Shown here piece after piece: positions 22,061 through 33,531 of a stretch of DNA of 64,000 nt. The stretch is from Saccharina japonica (taxonomy: Eukaryota > Sar > Phaeophyceae > Laminariales > Laminariaceae). Numbering within the stretch: position 1 is the first letter of the stretch; each line of letters begins with the position of its first letter. The notes under the pieces are model-generated. The model was not told where the DNA came from, searched no databases, and was given only the letters and a program-made list of their open reading frames with translations. Location: the NCBI GenBank assembly GCA_008828725.1, contig MEHQ01003811.1, positions 159,384 to 223,383 on the forward strand, in the 5' to 3' direction. The translations under genes and the position numbers were made by a program.

Positions 22061-23084
22061 AATTAATGACAAGACAAGAGAAGGCAAGGAGCCTGTTTCT
22101 CCGGGGCGAGGAAAAAAAACATGCTCTGTTGGAAGACCAAACGTATACTTCGAAGTATCACGGCAAAAGCGTATGAAACCGAATGATACTTGAGAAAATA
22201 TCATACTCTCGAACCAGTCGAGTGGAAGGGAGCGGGCGTGGTTTGCTCACAAGACGTTCGTGTATGATAAAACACAGGCGTGATTCTCCGGACACGAACG
22301 CGTGCTCGCATCATACGCTTATGATATACCAGGTAGCACGCGTGAGTGTCATTCGATTGATAAGGGGCAAGTTCTTCGCTCGCTCGTGAAGGTGAACACG
22401 CGCGAACGTCGCCGATATGGACTTGCGTTGCCCCCTGAAAAGTGCCAGGACACGCGACAACGATACATCCGAGTATATCCCATATATATATCTCTGCATG
22501 CCGTTGCCCTTGTTGGTCGTGGCGCCCTTTTGTCAGATAGCCTCCGTACGAGGTGTGGCCATCAGCACTAAATTCTAGGTAACATCGTAAAAAAAAATAA
22601 CTCGTAGCTTGAAATGATTTCCAGGACAGCTCGTGGACGGTTTCCCTGTGCTCTCTCCTGAACGCAGTCGAGACGCGCCCACGGTGTCAGGTATTGATGG
22701 TGACTGCACGATTAAATGTGATAGTTTCCCGTGTTTTATGGTTTCTAAATTGGGTGCCCACCGTCCCAGCTTCAGGGCACCCAGCAACCGGCCTTCTGAG
22801 GTGAATCCTTGTCTCCAGAAATGAGCCGGCGTAAGTTACTCCGTGTGCACAAAGTCCCGCGAATATACAGTAGTTGAAAACCGGACTGATTGGTGTCGAT
22901 ATCAAGTAAGATACAGTAACCAACCAAAGTCGGCTGTACACTGAATCTGCCGTCAGTATAAACAAGGAAAATACGTGAACAGTAAGGGTACGCCTCTATC
23001 CCATAAACGTGTACACATGCCCTTATCGCTTTCAAGTCTAACGCGGGGGCATGAGTACCGATGGATATGGGAGGGATAACTTGT
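22061..23084. other. no recognisable gene
   Basis: About 1 kb with only short open frames and no family motifs. One TACCAGGTA motif sits at 22327-22335 (see findings). Confidence 0.4.
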
Positions 23085-23170
23085 CCTTTTAGGGGGGGGG
23101 GGGGTGTCTTGTTTAGGGGGGTCTCCCATTTGGGGGAGGGTCTCCCATTTTAGGGGGATCTCCCATATTA
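23080..23170. repeat. G-rich tract with repeated GGTCTCCCATTT units
   Basis: A run of G followed by three diverged copies of GGGGGTCTCCCATTT. It has G-quadruplex-forming potential on the plus strand and no coding role. Confidence 0.7.
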
Positions 23171-23890
23171 TGCTACATGCCCACCCGGTGTTATCAGCGT
23201 ACACACACAATAGGCCATGAATGTTCGCACAGCAGACGTCCACTATCATGTTTTTGAAGTATTTAGGAGGCTTTCTTTGCATTGTGTCATATTGCCTGGA
23301 AAAGCCGTATTCGCCGGAGTATTTACACCAAATTGTAACCAGATTTCAGTCGGAAAAACGAAACAAAACTCGAGTTTTGCTATGATTGGCTACAGGGCTA
23401 TTTAATACCCCGTCTGTTTCAGGGTCTACTGTTAATAATATGTAATTACCACCGTGTGTATATACGTAATTATGTAATCACGGGGGTCCAGCTTTTGAAA
23501 CAGCGTGCTATACATCTATCCGCGGTGTACCTATGTGTACCAAGGTGTCCCAAAAATCATAATTATCGTGCGTGTTAAAAAATATTATACACGAACGGCC
23601 CTTCGTATATTTCGCGCCAAAGTGTGGTTTTGAACAGCGTGGAGACTTAGTAATAGGAAACGATCATTTATATTGTCCATTACGAGGTATCATCAGCGGC
23701 GGACAGAGTAGCTCCCCATGGGAAATAATACCGTAGGACTATGTGGGATTCCATGGGCAAATCAAGGGTTGTTGATCGTACCCACATGCATTCACTAAAC
23801 AGCCTCCAACGATAACCGTTGGACGTACCGTACAACAATATCCCACCAATAAAACATACCAGGTACCTCATATGTGTGGTGCCAGCGCAG
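23171..23890. other. no recognisable gene
   Basis: AT-rich sequence without exon signatures; TACCAGGTA occurs at 23857-23865. Confidence 0.4.
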
Positions 23891-23894
23891 GGAT

Positions 23895-24260
23895 GCACAG
23901 ATGCTCCGAGTACCTTGGAGTAAAGTAAAGAGTATTGGAGATAAAATACTTCGGGTACTTCGTGTACTCGGAGTATTTCGGGGTTCGATACTCCGGGATA
24001 CTGCTCGTACTCGGAGTATTTCGGGTATGAACACTCTTGATACTTGCTCGTACTCGGAGTATTTCGGGGTCCGATACTGGGGTTACTCCTTGTATTCCGA
24101 GAATTTGGGACTTCAGTACTGCTCATACTCCAAGTACCGCGAGTATTCAGGCCACCAGTACTCTAATAATTGAAGCACTCGGAGTACGAAATGTACTCGA
24201 TCCTCGGAGTATACTCGGAGTGTGTAGTACGTTAGGAGCATATTTGCATCATTTTTAAGA
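23895..24260. repeat. CTCGGAGTATTT minisatellite, block 1
   Basis: Irregular tandem copies of a 17-26 bp unit around TACTCGGAGTATTTCGGG. The core TACTCGGAGTA is nearly palindromic, so units appear in both orientations and neighbouring units could pair. A second block lies at 24700-24970, with two tRNA-like relics between them. Confidence 0.85.
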
Positions 24261-24284
24261 CTCGGCCATCATTCCTCCCAGCTT

Positions 24285-24395
24285 CTGGGAGCATGTGACT
24301 GGTGTCTGTGAGGGTATTACCTACTGAGCTATAGGGGTAAAAGATCGATCGATTACCCAGCCCAGGGTAATCCTTATAACACTCTCCCCCCCTTC
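24285..24395 (-). repeat. tRNA-like SINE relic (family S2), copy 1
   Basis: The minus strand carries TTACCCCTATAGCTCAGTAGG, quoted as TTACCCC plus TAGCTCAGTAGG (A-box-like), preceded by GGATTACCCTGGGCTGGGTA. It matches the second copy at 24527-24655 in the 5' part but diverges before the B box. Confidence 0.65.
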
Positions 24396-24526
24396 TGAAC
24401 GGCGGGAGTTTGGGACGTCGGTACCGTATACGGCCGTACCTTGACCTACCCGCTTCGTTTAAATACCTAGGGAACCAAGGAGACGAGTTTTTTTAGGGAC
24501 GCACGCGCAAGCGTTTCTATAAAAGA

Positions 24527-24655
24527 AACGTTCGAAGTGAGATTCGAACCCGTGTCCTCGACGAGGTCAAATGTGAGGGTATTACCTGTTGAGCTATCGG
24601 GGTAAACGGTCGATCGATTACCCAGCCCAGGGTAATCCTTATAACACGTCCATAG
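24527..24655 (-). repeat. tRNA-like SINE relic (family S2), copy 2
   Basis: The minus strand shows an A-box-like TAGCTCAACAGGT and a B-box-like GGGTTCGAATCTC spaced as in a tRNA, preceded by the same 5' leader as copy 1. The acceptor arms do not pair, so this is a tRNA-derived element and not a functional tRNA gene. Confidence 0.7.
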
Positions 24656-24699
24656 CATTTGAAAATTCACAGATGCTCCAATTACCTGAAAGTACAAAT

Positions 24700-24985
24700 A
24701 TAGTATTTTAAAGAACAAATACTTCAGGTACTTTGTGTACTCGCAGTATGTCTGTGTTCAATACTCTCGATACTCGGAGTACTCCGAGTAATTTAGATGT
24801 TTTTACTCTGAGCACTGCTTGTACTCGAGTATAAGTACTGCTCATACCCCCAGTACTCGGAGTATTTGGGCCTTCAGTACTGCTCATACTCCAAGTACTC
24901 CGAGTATTTTGGCCAATACTTGATATTCCGAGTATACTCGGAGTATCGAGTATATATACTCGGAGCATCTGTGCAAGGGTGCACG
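24700..24985. repeat. CTCGGAGTATTT minisatellite, block 2
   Basis: Continuation of the same minisatellite (ACTCCGAGTA / TACTCGGAGTA cores). Both blocks adjoin an ACAGATGCTCC motif or its inverse, suggesting that the two blocks derive from one array split by the S2 repeats. Confidence 0.8.
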
Positions 24986-25229
24986 ATAAGCCACCCCCCT
25001 AGAAGGGGGGACTATAGAAAGTAGGACCTACGGCGAACACAAAAGTATATATAAATTCACTAATTTTGGTAACAATATTTGGTCCTATCCTCCGTAAAAT
25101 CCACTTCCGAGAGCCATGGGCGGTATACGAAAACCAAAGTAAATATAACCTATATACTCGTACGTAGAATATGCAAGTAAAAACACTCGTGTGTGTGTCG
25201 TATTTTTGTCACCGCGCTGGATATATTTT

Positions 25230-25520
25230 CAATTTTTGTTTCCCGTGCAGGGATGTGGTGACGTTTTGTCTCGTTTTCGTGCACCGGTCGTGCACCGAAC
25301 GCACAAAGTTCTGCCAGGTTGCGTGTGGAGAGAAAACGCGAGGGGGTGATGGCCGGCCTTGGTGCGAGCCGAGGGCGGCTTGGTCTTGAAGCGCATCGGG
25401 GGCAACACCCACGACGTCTGGATCAAATTGACGTCGCTCATGAGATCATGTGGCGAATCGATAGATATATCCCGATTCTCGAGATACGTCGCCAGCCACT
25501 GGATTTTTGGAGTGTCGGCA
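25230..25520 (-). CDS. possible exon, unidentified
   Basis: One minus-strand frame reads ADTPKIQWLATYLENRDISI and continues to LPPMRFKTKPPSARTKAG, with GC-rich third positions in its middle part, unlike the AT-rich flanks. A possible acceptor (ATCCAG or GTAG) precedes it, but no clear donor or family match is evident. Overlapping plus-strand frames are also open. I do not recognise the protein. Confidence 0.25.
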
Positions 25521-26200
25521 TTCTACGATACATTCACGACGAATCTACATATTTATTTGGGCAATCGACGCGTCTTGTTGATACAAGTTGTGATGACCTC
25601 TTGGGTGGATACCTGACAGCATATATATATGCAGCGGACTACTTCCAGGCAAAAGCCTGATGCCAGAGGAGCGAAGGTAGGTGTACAAACCATTGGGCCC
25701 CAGTCTCCGCCGGTTTTCATACCTATTTTAACTTTTTCCTGACATAAATATACACTGAACTCTTTCCACTTCGTCGTGCTGAGAAAACCACAAAGACAGG
25801 AGTATACGAATACACCAGACAACAGCAAAAACTTCGCACTCATCGCGGCTTCGTCTGTGCCGTGTCGATATACACTGAGTGTGTGTACTACAATTTCTGC
25901 AACGTTCTGGTACGAATATACCAATATATATGATATATGTGGGTTGGTTTTGGTTTTCTTGTGGCAAAGGAATTGGACAGCACATTTTCAGGGTGTATAT
26001 TGTCTGTTTTTTTCGCGGCATCTCGCGCGGCAAGACGCGTCATACAGTACGCGACAGATGTTAATAATACCTTAGTCTTGTGTATATAGCCTGGGTGTGT
26101 TCCACACTATTTTAATAGTTTCATTACAAAGAGGTCGCATTATTATTTCCCCCCTAATATATCAGACTCAATTTCTTACTTATCAGGTTACCAAAATCTG
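25521..26200. other. no recognisable gene
   Basis: AT-rich sequence with short open frames only, and nothing that I can assign. Confidence 0.4.
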
Positions 26201-26214
26201 TCGCGTACTGTATG

Positions 26215-26445
26215 GCGGGTAGTGCCGCGGAAAACTCAACTAATGTGCATCCCTGGAAAGCTACGGCAAGGCCCACAGGTTATAAAGTTAAGCTTGCCGT
26301 GGACCTTGCCGTGACAGTCGTCCCGCGACACGCCGCGGGCACTGACACGGCAGGCCGCGACATTCCGCGACAGCCCGACGTATATCACGGCATATGTAAC
26401 GGTATGTCGCGGCCAGTGCCATGCAAAAGTGAAACCAATGTACAT
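26215..26445. mobile_element. degenerate relic of the ACATTATTTGAC TIR family
   Basis: Contains GC-rich CCGCGACA/TGTCGCGG stretches plus two degraded terminal segments: AACTCAACTAATGTGCATCC at 26237-26256 and AAAAGTGAAACCAATGTACAT at 26424-26444. The second is split as AAAAGTGAAACC and AATGTACAT. Both resemble the right end (AAAGTCAAATAATGTAGATC) of the elements at 34.6, 48.0 and 48.4 kb. No telomere-type tract remains here. Confidence 0.5.
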
Positions 26446-27010
26446 ATTATACGTACTCCTACAGAAAAATGGTGAAAGTGTACGTACATTGTGAGAGTTT
26501 TAGCCCACAGAAGAAGTCATTTCATTCACATAATATATAGGAACCCAGACGTATACATACATGAACATACTCAAAATAATAATCGCACTGCGCTGTGATG
26601 TGGTAAAAAGGTACATATGGGCCCGACCAACAATAACCTGAGAACCTTAATGTCACACCGTCATTGAACAGTCTTGGTCTTACTCTTCGAAAATATATGT
26701 GACGCTACACAAAAAAAGCTACAGTCATTGCCTGTATCGAGGCTACACAAGAAAGCTATTATTTTTGACGTATGTATGTATAATATGTCAATCACACCCT
26801 TCCCACCCCCGCGTGTTTCTTTTTTTGGGGGCCCTCCGCGCGATGTTGTCGTTCTGGCCCCGCCGCGATGCGGCGATGGGTGGCGGGGGAGGGTACCGGC
26901 ACCATGCATTCTTCTGGCACCTACTACCGGTACACACGTCCGCCGTACGTAGCAGAACTTCTGGGCGTCAGCGAATGAATGGCACTATTTAATACGTGTC
27001 CATGAGAGGA
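26446..27010. other. no recognisable gene
   Basis: Nothing assignable; a GC-rich patch at 26810-26900 is open in several frames but shows no motif. Confidence 0.4.
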
Positions 27011-27015
27011 GAACA

Positions 27016-27044
27016 CGCATGCATGCATGCATGCATGCATGCAT
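27016..27044. repeat. (GCAT)n microsatellite
   Basis: About seven perfect GCAT units, a self-complementary tetranucleotide repeat. Confidence 0.95.
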
Positions 27045-27202
27045 CTGGCGGGAACATGATGAAGTGGATAATTGAAAGGAGTACATATTAATAGCATGAT
27101 GACATACTTCGTACATGCTACGAGTATAATATATGATACAAAACAATGTGCATATCGTACGTAGCACATGGTACAAGATGGAATTGCAGAGCGAGCATAT
27201 TT

Positions 27203-27245
27203 TATATATACATATACATATACATATATATACATATATATATAT
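27203..27245. repeat. TATACA/TA microsatellite
   Basis: Alternating TATA and CATA units; non-coding. Confidence 0.9.
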
Positions 27246-27888
27246 TGCCGAGGCCTCTCACCGTTGTCGAAACCTGTTTGTCGGCGCAGCTCCGTTCGTT
27301 TTGGTGCACCTCGCCGCGGTATACAGTCTAACAAATACTCTCTCTGTGATGAGGCCGCTTGTAACGTTCCGCTGAGCGCGCAGAGAAGGGCCGGCGGCAG
27401 CACAAACAGACGAGTCGAAACAGGTCTGTAGCAAAGGGGTATCGTGATATATACGTCCCAGTACGTAATAAGACGACAGCCCACCAGGGCTACGAGTATA
27501 TTTATATTTACGTAGGATAGCGTGTCAAACTTTTGGTCGGGTTAAATATAAAAATGTCAAATTCGTACACTATCGTTTGCATTGTTAGAAAAACAATTAT
27601 TAGTATATTACACTTCGTACGGTTATCCCATGTATTTTGTCTTTGAAAACGCGAGTGGGCTTATTAATACCTGGTATGGGTGTTGCGACTATGCATATAA
27701 ACTTAAAAGTACGAGTATTAATATTAGTCTACTATAAATATTAGTAAAGCAAGACTAAAGGCTTGACGTAAATTTAACCCGAAAACGATCTCCACTGCGG
27801 GGTAATTGACGACCCGGGGTCACCATGAGTTACCCCCCTGAAGATCTACATATATATACGTACACTGCCTGTAGTATTATACTTGGTA

Positions 27889-28078
27889 GTACAGGAAACC
27901 GTATAAGAAACAAGAAATCTGATCCAGGCCGGATTTCTTATTTGAGAGAGGAGGGTGCATTCCACACTGATTTCAAGATAACGACTCCCGAATTTCCTAT
28001 TTTACTCTAAATCTTATATAGCATGTGGCTTTCTGAGTAGCCTGTTCCTTATTATAGATATCACAGGTGTCCTGTACT
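27889..28078. mobile_element. ACAGGACA...AATAAGAA TIR element (family R)
   Basis: A ~190-bp copy starting ACAGGAAACCGTATAAGAAA and ending CACAGGTGTCCTGT, with the internal block TTTGAGAGAGGAGGGTGCATT and TTTCAAGATAACGACTCCCG. Better-preserved copies are at 54001-54182 and 59607-59775. It is non-coding. Confidence 0.75.
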
Positions 28079-28147
28079 ACTTACTCTTAGTACAGACGTA
28101 CTGGCTGCTGTGGTAGTTCCGCCCAGGACCCTATATTAGCCATACTA

Positions 28148-28245
28148 TTAATAACCCATTCAGAACTCAAAAAATGTCTCACACTAATTCCAAGTAGTTT
28201 GTCCCAAGATTTGTGGGACCACAGTTTTTAAGGGGTTCTAGTTAA
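28148..28245. mobile_element. TTAA element, diverged copy
   Basis: 98 bp with TTAA at both edges, central CACACTAATTCCAAGTAGTTT (inverse orientation of the 53556 copy), and degenerate terminal inversions. It lies directly upstream of the LINE reverse transcriptase. Confidence 0.7.
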
Positions 28246-28301
28246 TAACGCACGGAGCGAGTGTACCCGCGGATCTGAATCCCAGATACCCCCCCACTGT
28301 A

Positions 28302-30161
28302 TTGGAGGGAAGAAACCGGACCGTTGTGATCCCAGGAAACAATAAGTCAAGTTTTTTTTTATTTGCACCCCCCCCCCACCGAACAATGATGGAGAAGGAA
28401 GAAAGAATTAGCGAAGGGCAAGCAGGATTTAGGCCAAACCGTAGCTGCGTCGACCATGTGTGCACATTAGGTAAGATAATCCAAGGCAGGAACGACGCGG
28501 GGCTAACAACGTACTGTTTCTTTTTAGATGTACAGAAGGCCTACGATACAGTACGGAGAAATGGGCTGTGGAAAAAGTTGTGGGAAATTGGGATAAGAGG
28601 GAATATGTGGAGAATGATGAAGAAGATGACGGAATGCGCGAGAAGTGCTGTGATGTTGGACGGAGAAATATCGAAGTACGTTGATATCCTACAAGGAGTT
28701 GCACAGGGATGTACGCTATCACCTAACCTATTCAAGGTATATAGTAATGACACGATAGTAGCAGTAGAAGCAGCATCGCAGGGAGTCATGGTGGGGGAAG
28801 ATACGGTGTCGGGATTGATGTTTGCGGATGATTTCGTGTGCATATCAGAAACACCCGAAGGACTGCAGAAACAATTAGAGAAGGCACTAGAGTACACCAG
28901 CAAGTGGAAAGTGACCGCGAACGTAAAAACGTGCGCAGTAGTTGTATGTAACGAAGATAAGGAGAGTCCGGTAACTTGTAAGTGGAAGTGGGGAGAAGAT
29001 GAATTACCGATCGTAGACCAGTATACGTACCTTGGCGTAGAGATATCAAAATATTGCTCTTGGGACGCACACATAAATAAAATAATAGGCAAGGGCAAGG
29101 CACACGTAGGCAAGATGGAAGCAGTCTTAACAGACTCGCATATTGACACTAGAATTAAGAGATGTATACTGATGAATGTGATTGTACCAAAGCTAGAATA
29201 TGCAGGAGAAGTATGGGAAGGGAACGCGAAGCTCGTAAAACAGCTGGAACCAGTACAGATGACAGCAGCTAAAAAAGTACTAGGTTGCTCAAGTACGACG
29301 AGTAATACAGCAGTATTGAGAGCAAAACTAGGAATGTACCCACTTAAGACAAATAGAGACGTGCGTAAGTTGAAATGGCAATATAAAGTAAAGAACATGC
29401 CAAATAAGAGGTTGCCAGCCATAGCTGATAAAGCTGTATGGGAGAAAGTAACCAAAGGGCGAGCTGGAATAAGGTGGGATAGCGTAGTCGAGAAAGTATG
29501 GAAGGATATAGGAAACCAAAAAGAGACGCTGGCCATAGAGAAATTTAGCGGATACAAGACAGAAGTGAAAGAAAGGATAGAAAGAAGGGAAAGGCTAGCA
29601 CTGAGAAAGAAGGTGGAAGGGGAAGAACACTTAGAGATATACGGGGGGTTGAGAGAAGGAATAGGAATGAAAAGATATCTGCACGGCCCAATGGACTTCG
29701 CGAAAAAGCTGAAACTGCGATTTCGTGTAGGGGACCTGGACCTGCCAGAAAGAAGAAGGAGGTATACCAGTAGCCGGGAGGAGGAGGAAGTAGAGGCACA
29801 GATGTGCCCATGTGGCAAAGCCATAGAGAGTATAATTCACATAGTGGGAGAATGTGAAAGGTATAAGGAGGAAAGGGATGTGCTAGAGGAGGAGATGAGG
29901 AAAATCGACGAGTGTGACATAGAGCAGTTTGGTACACTAAATAGTAGCGAGAAAACGATCGCTATCTTAGGAGATAGATGGTGGCCACAGGCGGCGAAGC
30001 AGGAAGGGGATAAGATTAGCAAAAGGTTTCTCTGTAATATATGGAAACAACGTAATGAGCGCCCAAGTGTTGGAGGTGTCTCTATTAGGAGTAGGAACGG
30101 TGCTCCGTCTCGAAAGGGATGCGTGGTCAATGGTCAAATGACTAAGGCAAGCAACAAATGA
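28302..30161 (+). CDS. LINE (non-LTR retrotransposon) reverse transcriptase, 5'-truncated
   Basis: An uninterrupted frame of about 619 codons to a TGA. The first ATG is at 28386; upstream codons read EGRNRTVVIP, a remnant of RT motif 1, so the protein is cut short or internally deleted at the N-terminus. RT motifs appear in order: ISEGQAGFRPNRSCVDHV (residues ~31-48), FFLDVQKAYDTV (~73-84, first catalytic Asp), GVAQGCTLSPNLF (~135-147) and FADDFV (~176-181, catalytic DD). The C-terminal third contains MCPCGKAIESIIHIVGEC, a C-x-C...H...C zinc-binding-like motif common in LINE proteins. No apurinic endonuclease domain precedes it. RTs of this kind copy their own RNA at a nicked target. The catalytic residues look intact, but without the endonuclease it is probably dead on arrival. 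Open antisense frames are shadows. Confidence 0.9.
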   Translation: MEGRNRTVVIPGNNKSSFFLFAPPPHRTMMEKEERISEGQAGFRPNRSCVDHVCTLGKIIQGRNDAGLTTYCFFLDVQKAYDTVRRNGLWKKLWEIGIRGNMWRMMKKMTECARSAVMLDGEISKYVDILQGVAQGCTLSPNLFKVYSNDTIVAVEAASQGVMVGEDTVSGLMFADDFVCISETPEGLQKQLEKALEYTSKWKVTANVKTCAVVVCNEDKESPVTCKWKWGEDELPIVDQYTYLGVEISKYCSWDAHINKIIGKGKAHVGKMEAVLTDSHIDTRIKRCILMNVIVPKLEYAGEVWEGNAKLVKQLEPVQMTAAKKVLGCSSTTSNTAVLRAKLGMYPLKTNRDVRKLKWQYKVKNMPNKRLPAIADKAVWEKVTKGRAGIRWDSVVEKVWKDIGNQKETLAIEKFSGYKTEVKERIERRERLALRKKVEGEEHLEIYGGLREGIGMKRYLHGPMDFAKKLKLRFRVGDLDLPERRRRYTSSREEEEVEAQMCPCGKAIESIIHIVGECERYKEERDVLEEEMRKIDECDIEQFGTLNSSEKTIAILGDRWWPQAAKQEGDKISKRFLCNIWKQRNERPSVGGVSIRSRNGAPSRKGCVVNGQMTKASNK

Positions 30162-31140
30162 GTACGCCCCCACCAGCGAAAACAATATAGGGGGTCTCTA
30201 AAACCAAGTTAAAAAAGGGAACAAAAAACGGGAGAAAAATGGTTTTCGCTCATTTCGTCCTGTGATCACAGCGATCCGGTTTGTTTTTCATTATGACCTT
30301 CCTACGTGTGTGGTGTCGTTTTTTTACGCCCCTGCACGGAGCCGTATGTCTTCCTTTTTTTTGTTTTTTTTAAATACTTTTTTATTGTGGAGATCTGGGT
30401 AAAACTTTTTCGCCCATACACTTTCTTATTCGTGTAACGGTTTTTGTCCACCTGCAAAACCCAGATTCGCAGATTCAGCGCCTTATTCTGTGCCCTTTGG
30501 TTTTGGGGGTGTCGCTGTGGCGGTACACAGGAGGTATATGAGTATAGGGCGAGACACAGGAGGAGCCAGCAATTTGGGTTCACAAAGTGTTTTGATATAA
30601 AAATAATAAAAAAACAAAATCGTCAGCCCACAGGGCGGAAACTCATTTTTGTTGTTGAAAGTTATTAATTACGAGTAATACTAATAGTATTATTCAATGA
30701 TAGACACACGGTATGGAGCAACAAGCCAGTAGTACATAATTATGATTATATTATCAATAGGCGGAAATATGTACGGGGTAGCCAAAACTGGACACTGCGT
30801 ACAGTTTAGTTTTATATACGAACATCGTACAAATCACATATAGGACAAACCGCTTGCAATCATGGTCGGAAATGTTGGACATTATTATATATAATATGAC
30901 CCACACGCGTGGGGACCGAACAAAAACGCCCAATGATGGAATACAAGCTACTCCAGAATTTAATATACCACTCGGTGACTTTGTCCCTGAAAATTAGAAC
31001 TGTTTTCGTTATAACTTTCCATTTAAACGGTCCTTATATTTAGGTACATAGTGGAATTTGCAGGGCCGCAGGGAAGAAGAAACCTTTACGTATATCAATT
31101 GCAAATACCCCGCGCTGTGGAATGATAGATACGGGGTGGA
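30162..31140. other. LINE 3' flank and gene-free sequence
   Basis: The first ~100 bp (GGGGGTCTCTAAAACCAAG and on) may be the LINE 3' UTR. T-rich runs follow at 30350-30375, then AT-rich sequence with no exon that I can support. Confidence 0.5.
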
Positions 31141-31144
31141 CGAA

Positions 31145-31990
31145 ACAATCGATACCTGCCCGCTCTACTACCCCATGGTATACCGCGGTGCACTCTTTTC
31201 GCCCGCGGTGTCCCGAGATTTACCGCGGTATGCCGCGGTGTCCCGTGGTGGTTTCCGCGGTTATGTCACGCACCGCGGGACATATGATCAGGGGTACACC
31301 GCGGGACACCACGAGCGCGCCCCCGTGGGACATCGCGGGACGCCGCGCCCCGGGGAGTACTCCCTTTGCCGCGGTGGTGCCCCGCGGTGTCCCGCGGTGT
31401 CCCGCGGAATCCCGAGGTATACCGCGGTGGTGCCCCATGATGCCCCGCGGGGCACCGCGGTGTCCCACTGTGTACTTCTCGAGGTCCCGCGGTGTACTCA
31501 CTCCTGCGGTATGCAGCGGTGGTGCCCTGAGGGGCACCGTGGCCACGCCACCGTGGGACAACGCGGGACACCGCGCCCCGGAGAGTAATTCCTTTGCCGC
31601 GGTGGTGCCCCGTGATATCCCGCAGTGTCCCGCGGCATCCCGCGGTCGCGGCATCCCGCGGTATACCGCGGTGGTGCCTATGCATACCGCAATGGTGCCC
31701 CGCGGTGCCCCGCGGGGCAACGCCGTGTACCCCCCGGGGTCCCGCGGTGTCCCGCGGTGTATTCCCTCCCGCGGTATGCCGCGGTGGTGCCCCGCGGTGT
31801 TCCGCGGCATACCGGGCAGAATGGACCGCGGTGTGCCGCGGTACACCGCGGGAGTACGGTGTCCTGCGGTGTCCCGCGGTTTTCCGCGGTGTCCCCACGG
31901 TATCCCGAATGGGCTCCCGCGTTAGAACCCGCACGGTCTCCCGCATGAGTACCCGCATGGCTCCCGCGCAGTGTTTCGCGTGGGCTCATG
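31145..31990. repeat. CCGCGGTGTCCCG minisatellite, ~0.85 kb
   Basis: Dozens of irregular copies of a 12-14 bp unit (CCGCGGTGTCCCG, CCGCGGTATACCG, CCGCGGTGGTGCC). The palindromic CCGCGG gives strong folding potential, and all six frames stay open for long stretches, which creates spurious Pro/Arg-rich open frames. GC content far exceeds the flanks. Confidence 0.9.
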
Positions 31991-32099
31991 TGTGGCGTCC
32001 CGCGTGGGGTCGCTTGGGCCCATGCACGGGATCGCGAGATCCCGCGTTTGGTGCTACAGCAGTGCGTAAGTATACCTGTACGATCAAAGCGCGAAGTGC

Positions 32100-32310
32100 A
32101 TGCGACCCTCTCGATGCAGGTGTCTCTCCGAGCGATCCAGATGAGGATGTTGTCCAACGATCCCAGAAGCGATGTTCCATCAACCGTAACGCGATCCAGA
32201 GACAGGTGATGGTCTCCAGCGGCCCCAGAAGCGATGTTCCAGCAGCGCTAAAACGTGAATATATCCAGCGACCCCCAAAAAAGCGATGACCCAGCGGCCC
32301 CAAACAGTCG
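32100..32310. repeat. ~55-bp diverged tandem repeat (CCCAGAAGCGATGTTCCA)
   Basis: Three to four units around CCCAGAAGCGATG separated by variable spacers, directly after the CCGCGG array. I see no gene in it. Confidence 0.65.
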
Positions 32311-32529
32311 AAGATGATGTGGCGATTCCAGATGACGTTCGCGCCCGGCGAACCCCGCATAAGCATGATATTGTTGTCCGATACCGAAAATACATTTCGG
32401 AAACCGAAAGGCCGTGGTACTATGGTTTGTGTGGCGATTCCAAAGGCGCTGGACGTCCCATTGAACAATGCTATAGCAAATCGTAAAGTTGCGTCTCCGG
32501 AATTTCCCGAAGCTCTTTTGTTTCCAGCG

Positions 32530-32847
32530 ATCTTGTGAAACGTCTTTCCGCCGACCCCGCGTTGACAAGGCAAACCTGGTGGTCCCTGTTGTATTTGCAC
32601 AAGCTAAACATGAAGCCCTTTTCGAAGTAGTTGTCATTTTTTCAGTGTCATCAGGGCGGGCTTGGTATTTCATTGCAGCAGCAGTGTGCGTACGACTAGT
32701 CCGTAGACGCGGAACCCCTTGTGCGTAGCCCTCAACGTCGTCGTGCGTGGCCGTCTTGTGCACAGAGGACCACATCTGCCTAGCACTACTTCCCCCTGAT
32801 CCAGATTTCTTCTTCTGGCCGGCGCGCTTGCTGTTGTCGCCGTGCAT
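32530..32847 (-). CDS. possible coding segment, unidentified
   Basis: The minus-strand ATG at 32847 opens MHGDNSKRAGQKKKSGSGG, a basic Ser/Gly/Lys-rich start, then MWSSVHKTATHDDVEGYAQG and, near residue 85, a CLAC pair (C-x2-C). Third positions are GC-rich for about 80 codons and then lose that bias, suggesting a frame break or intron near 32560. A C-x2-C near a protein end is seen in some transposase zinc ribbons, but I cannot assign a family. Confidence 0.3.
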
Positions 32848-32989
32848 TCTCTGTGTTCTTCGTCGCCAGCAGCGCCGCCGGTTTCTCGGGGGTTAGATAG
32901 AGGATAGCAAAACGATCCTGGCTGGCTCTGTCATACGTGGCTTGACGTTACTCGAGGGATTCTTGAGAGGAATCTGTCGCTTCCTACGT

Positions 32990-33531
32990 CATGCTCCAGG
33001 CCTGTTTTCCCTCTCAAGTACTGTATGTGGAAGGTCTAGGCAGTGTTACAACAATGACACCACATTACTACAAGCCAGTACGTTTGTTAGTTAACCGATG
33101 ACTATATCACATATACCAAACCAAACACGATCCAAGATTGTAGCCTGTAACGTTCAATATCTGGCTCGTGTGAACCCAGAGGGCTACGTACACACGCCGG
33201 GTAGGTACAACAACGATCTTCGAACTCATCCCTTCCCCGGTCGGCACTAGTACAAGAAGAGTCACCACTTAGTAATCCTCGTGTTCTGGTGCTGTCAGGG
33301 ATGTAACTGTGCTGAAGGTCTGGGTAGTGTTACAGAGACTGCCACATGACTACGGTACAGATGGCAGATAACCGATTGTAGAATTTTACCAAATAAATCT
33401 GGATTAAATATTCGGATCGGTAAATTTCAAGCTCTGACTCGTGTTACAAAGGGCGACACCGTAACGCCGGGAGGGTACCGCGACGATATCCGAACTCCTC
33501 TCTTCGCTGGTCTGGACCCTGCACAATGAAA
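32990..33531. repeat. ~275-bp diverged tandem repeat, units 1-2
   Basis: Two units, 32990-33251 and 33252-33531, aligned by GAAGGTCT(G/A)GG(T/C)AGTGTTACA, CTGGCTCGTGT/CTGACTCGTGT and CGCCGGG(A/T)(G)GGTAC. Two further units follow at 34096-34643 after a 564-bp interruption. Confidence 0.7.

Noticed and set aside
24527-24655. Functional tRNA gene
   Set aside because: A- and B-box-like motifs are present, but the acceptor stem does not pair and a second diverged copy exists nearby; a tRNA-derived repeat fits better.
28541-29824. 427-codon minus-strand open frame
   Set aside because: It is entirely antisense to the LINE reverse transcriptase, Ser/Leu-rich and without motifs: a shadow frame.
31058-32160. 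Long Pro/Arg/Val-rich open frames on both strands
   Set aside because: All arise from the CCGCGG minisatellite, where every frame lacks stops.
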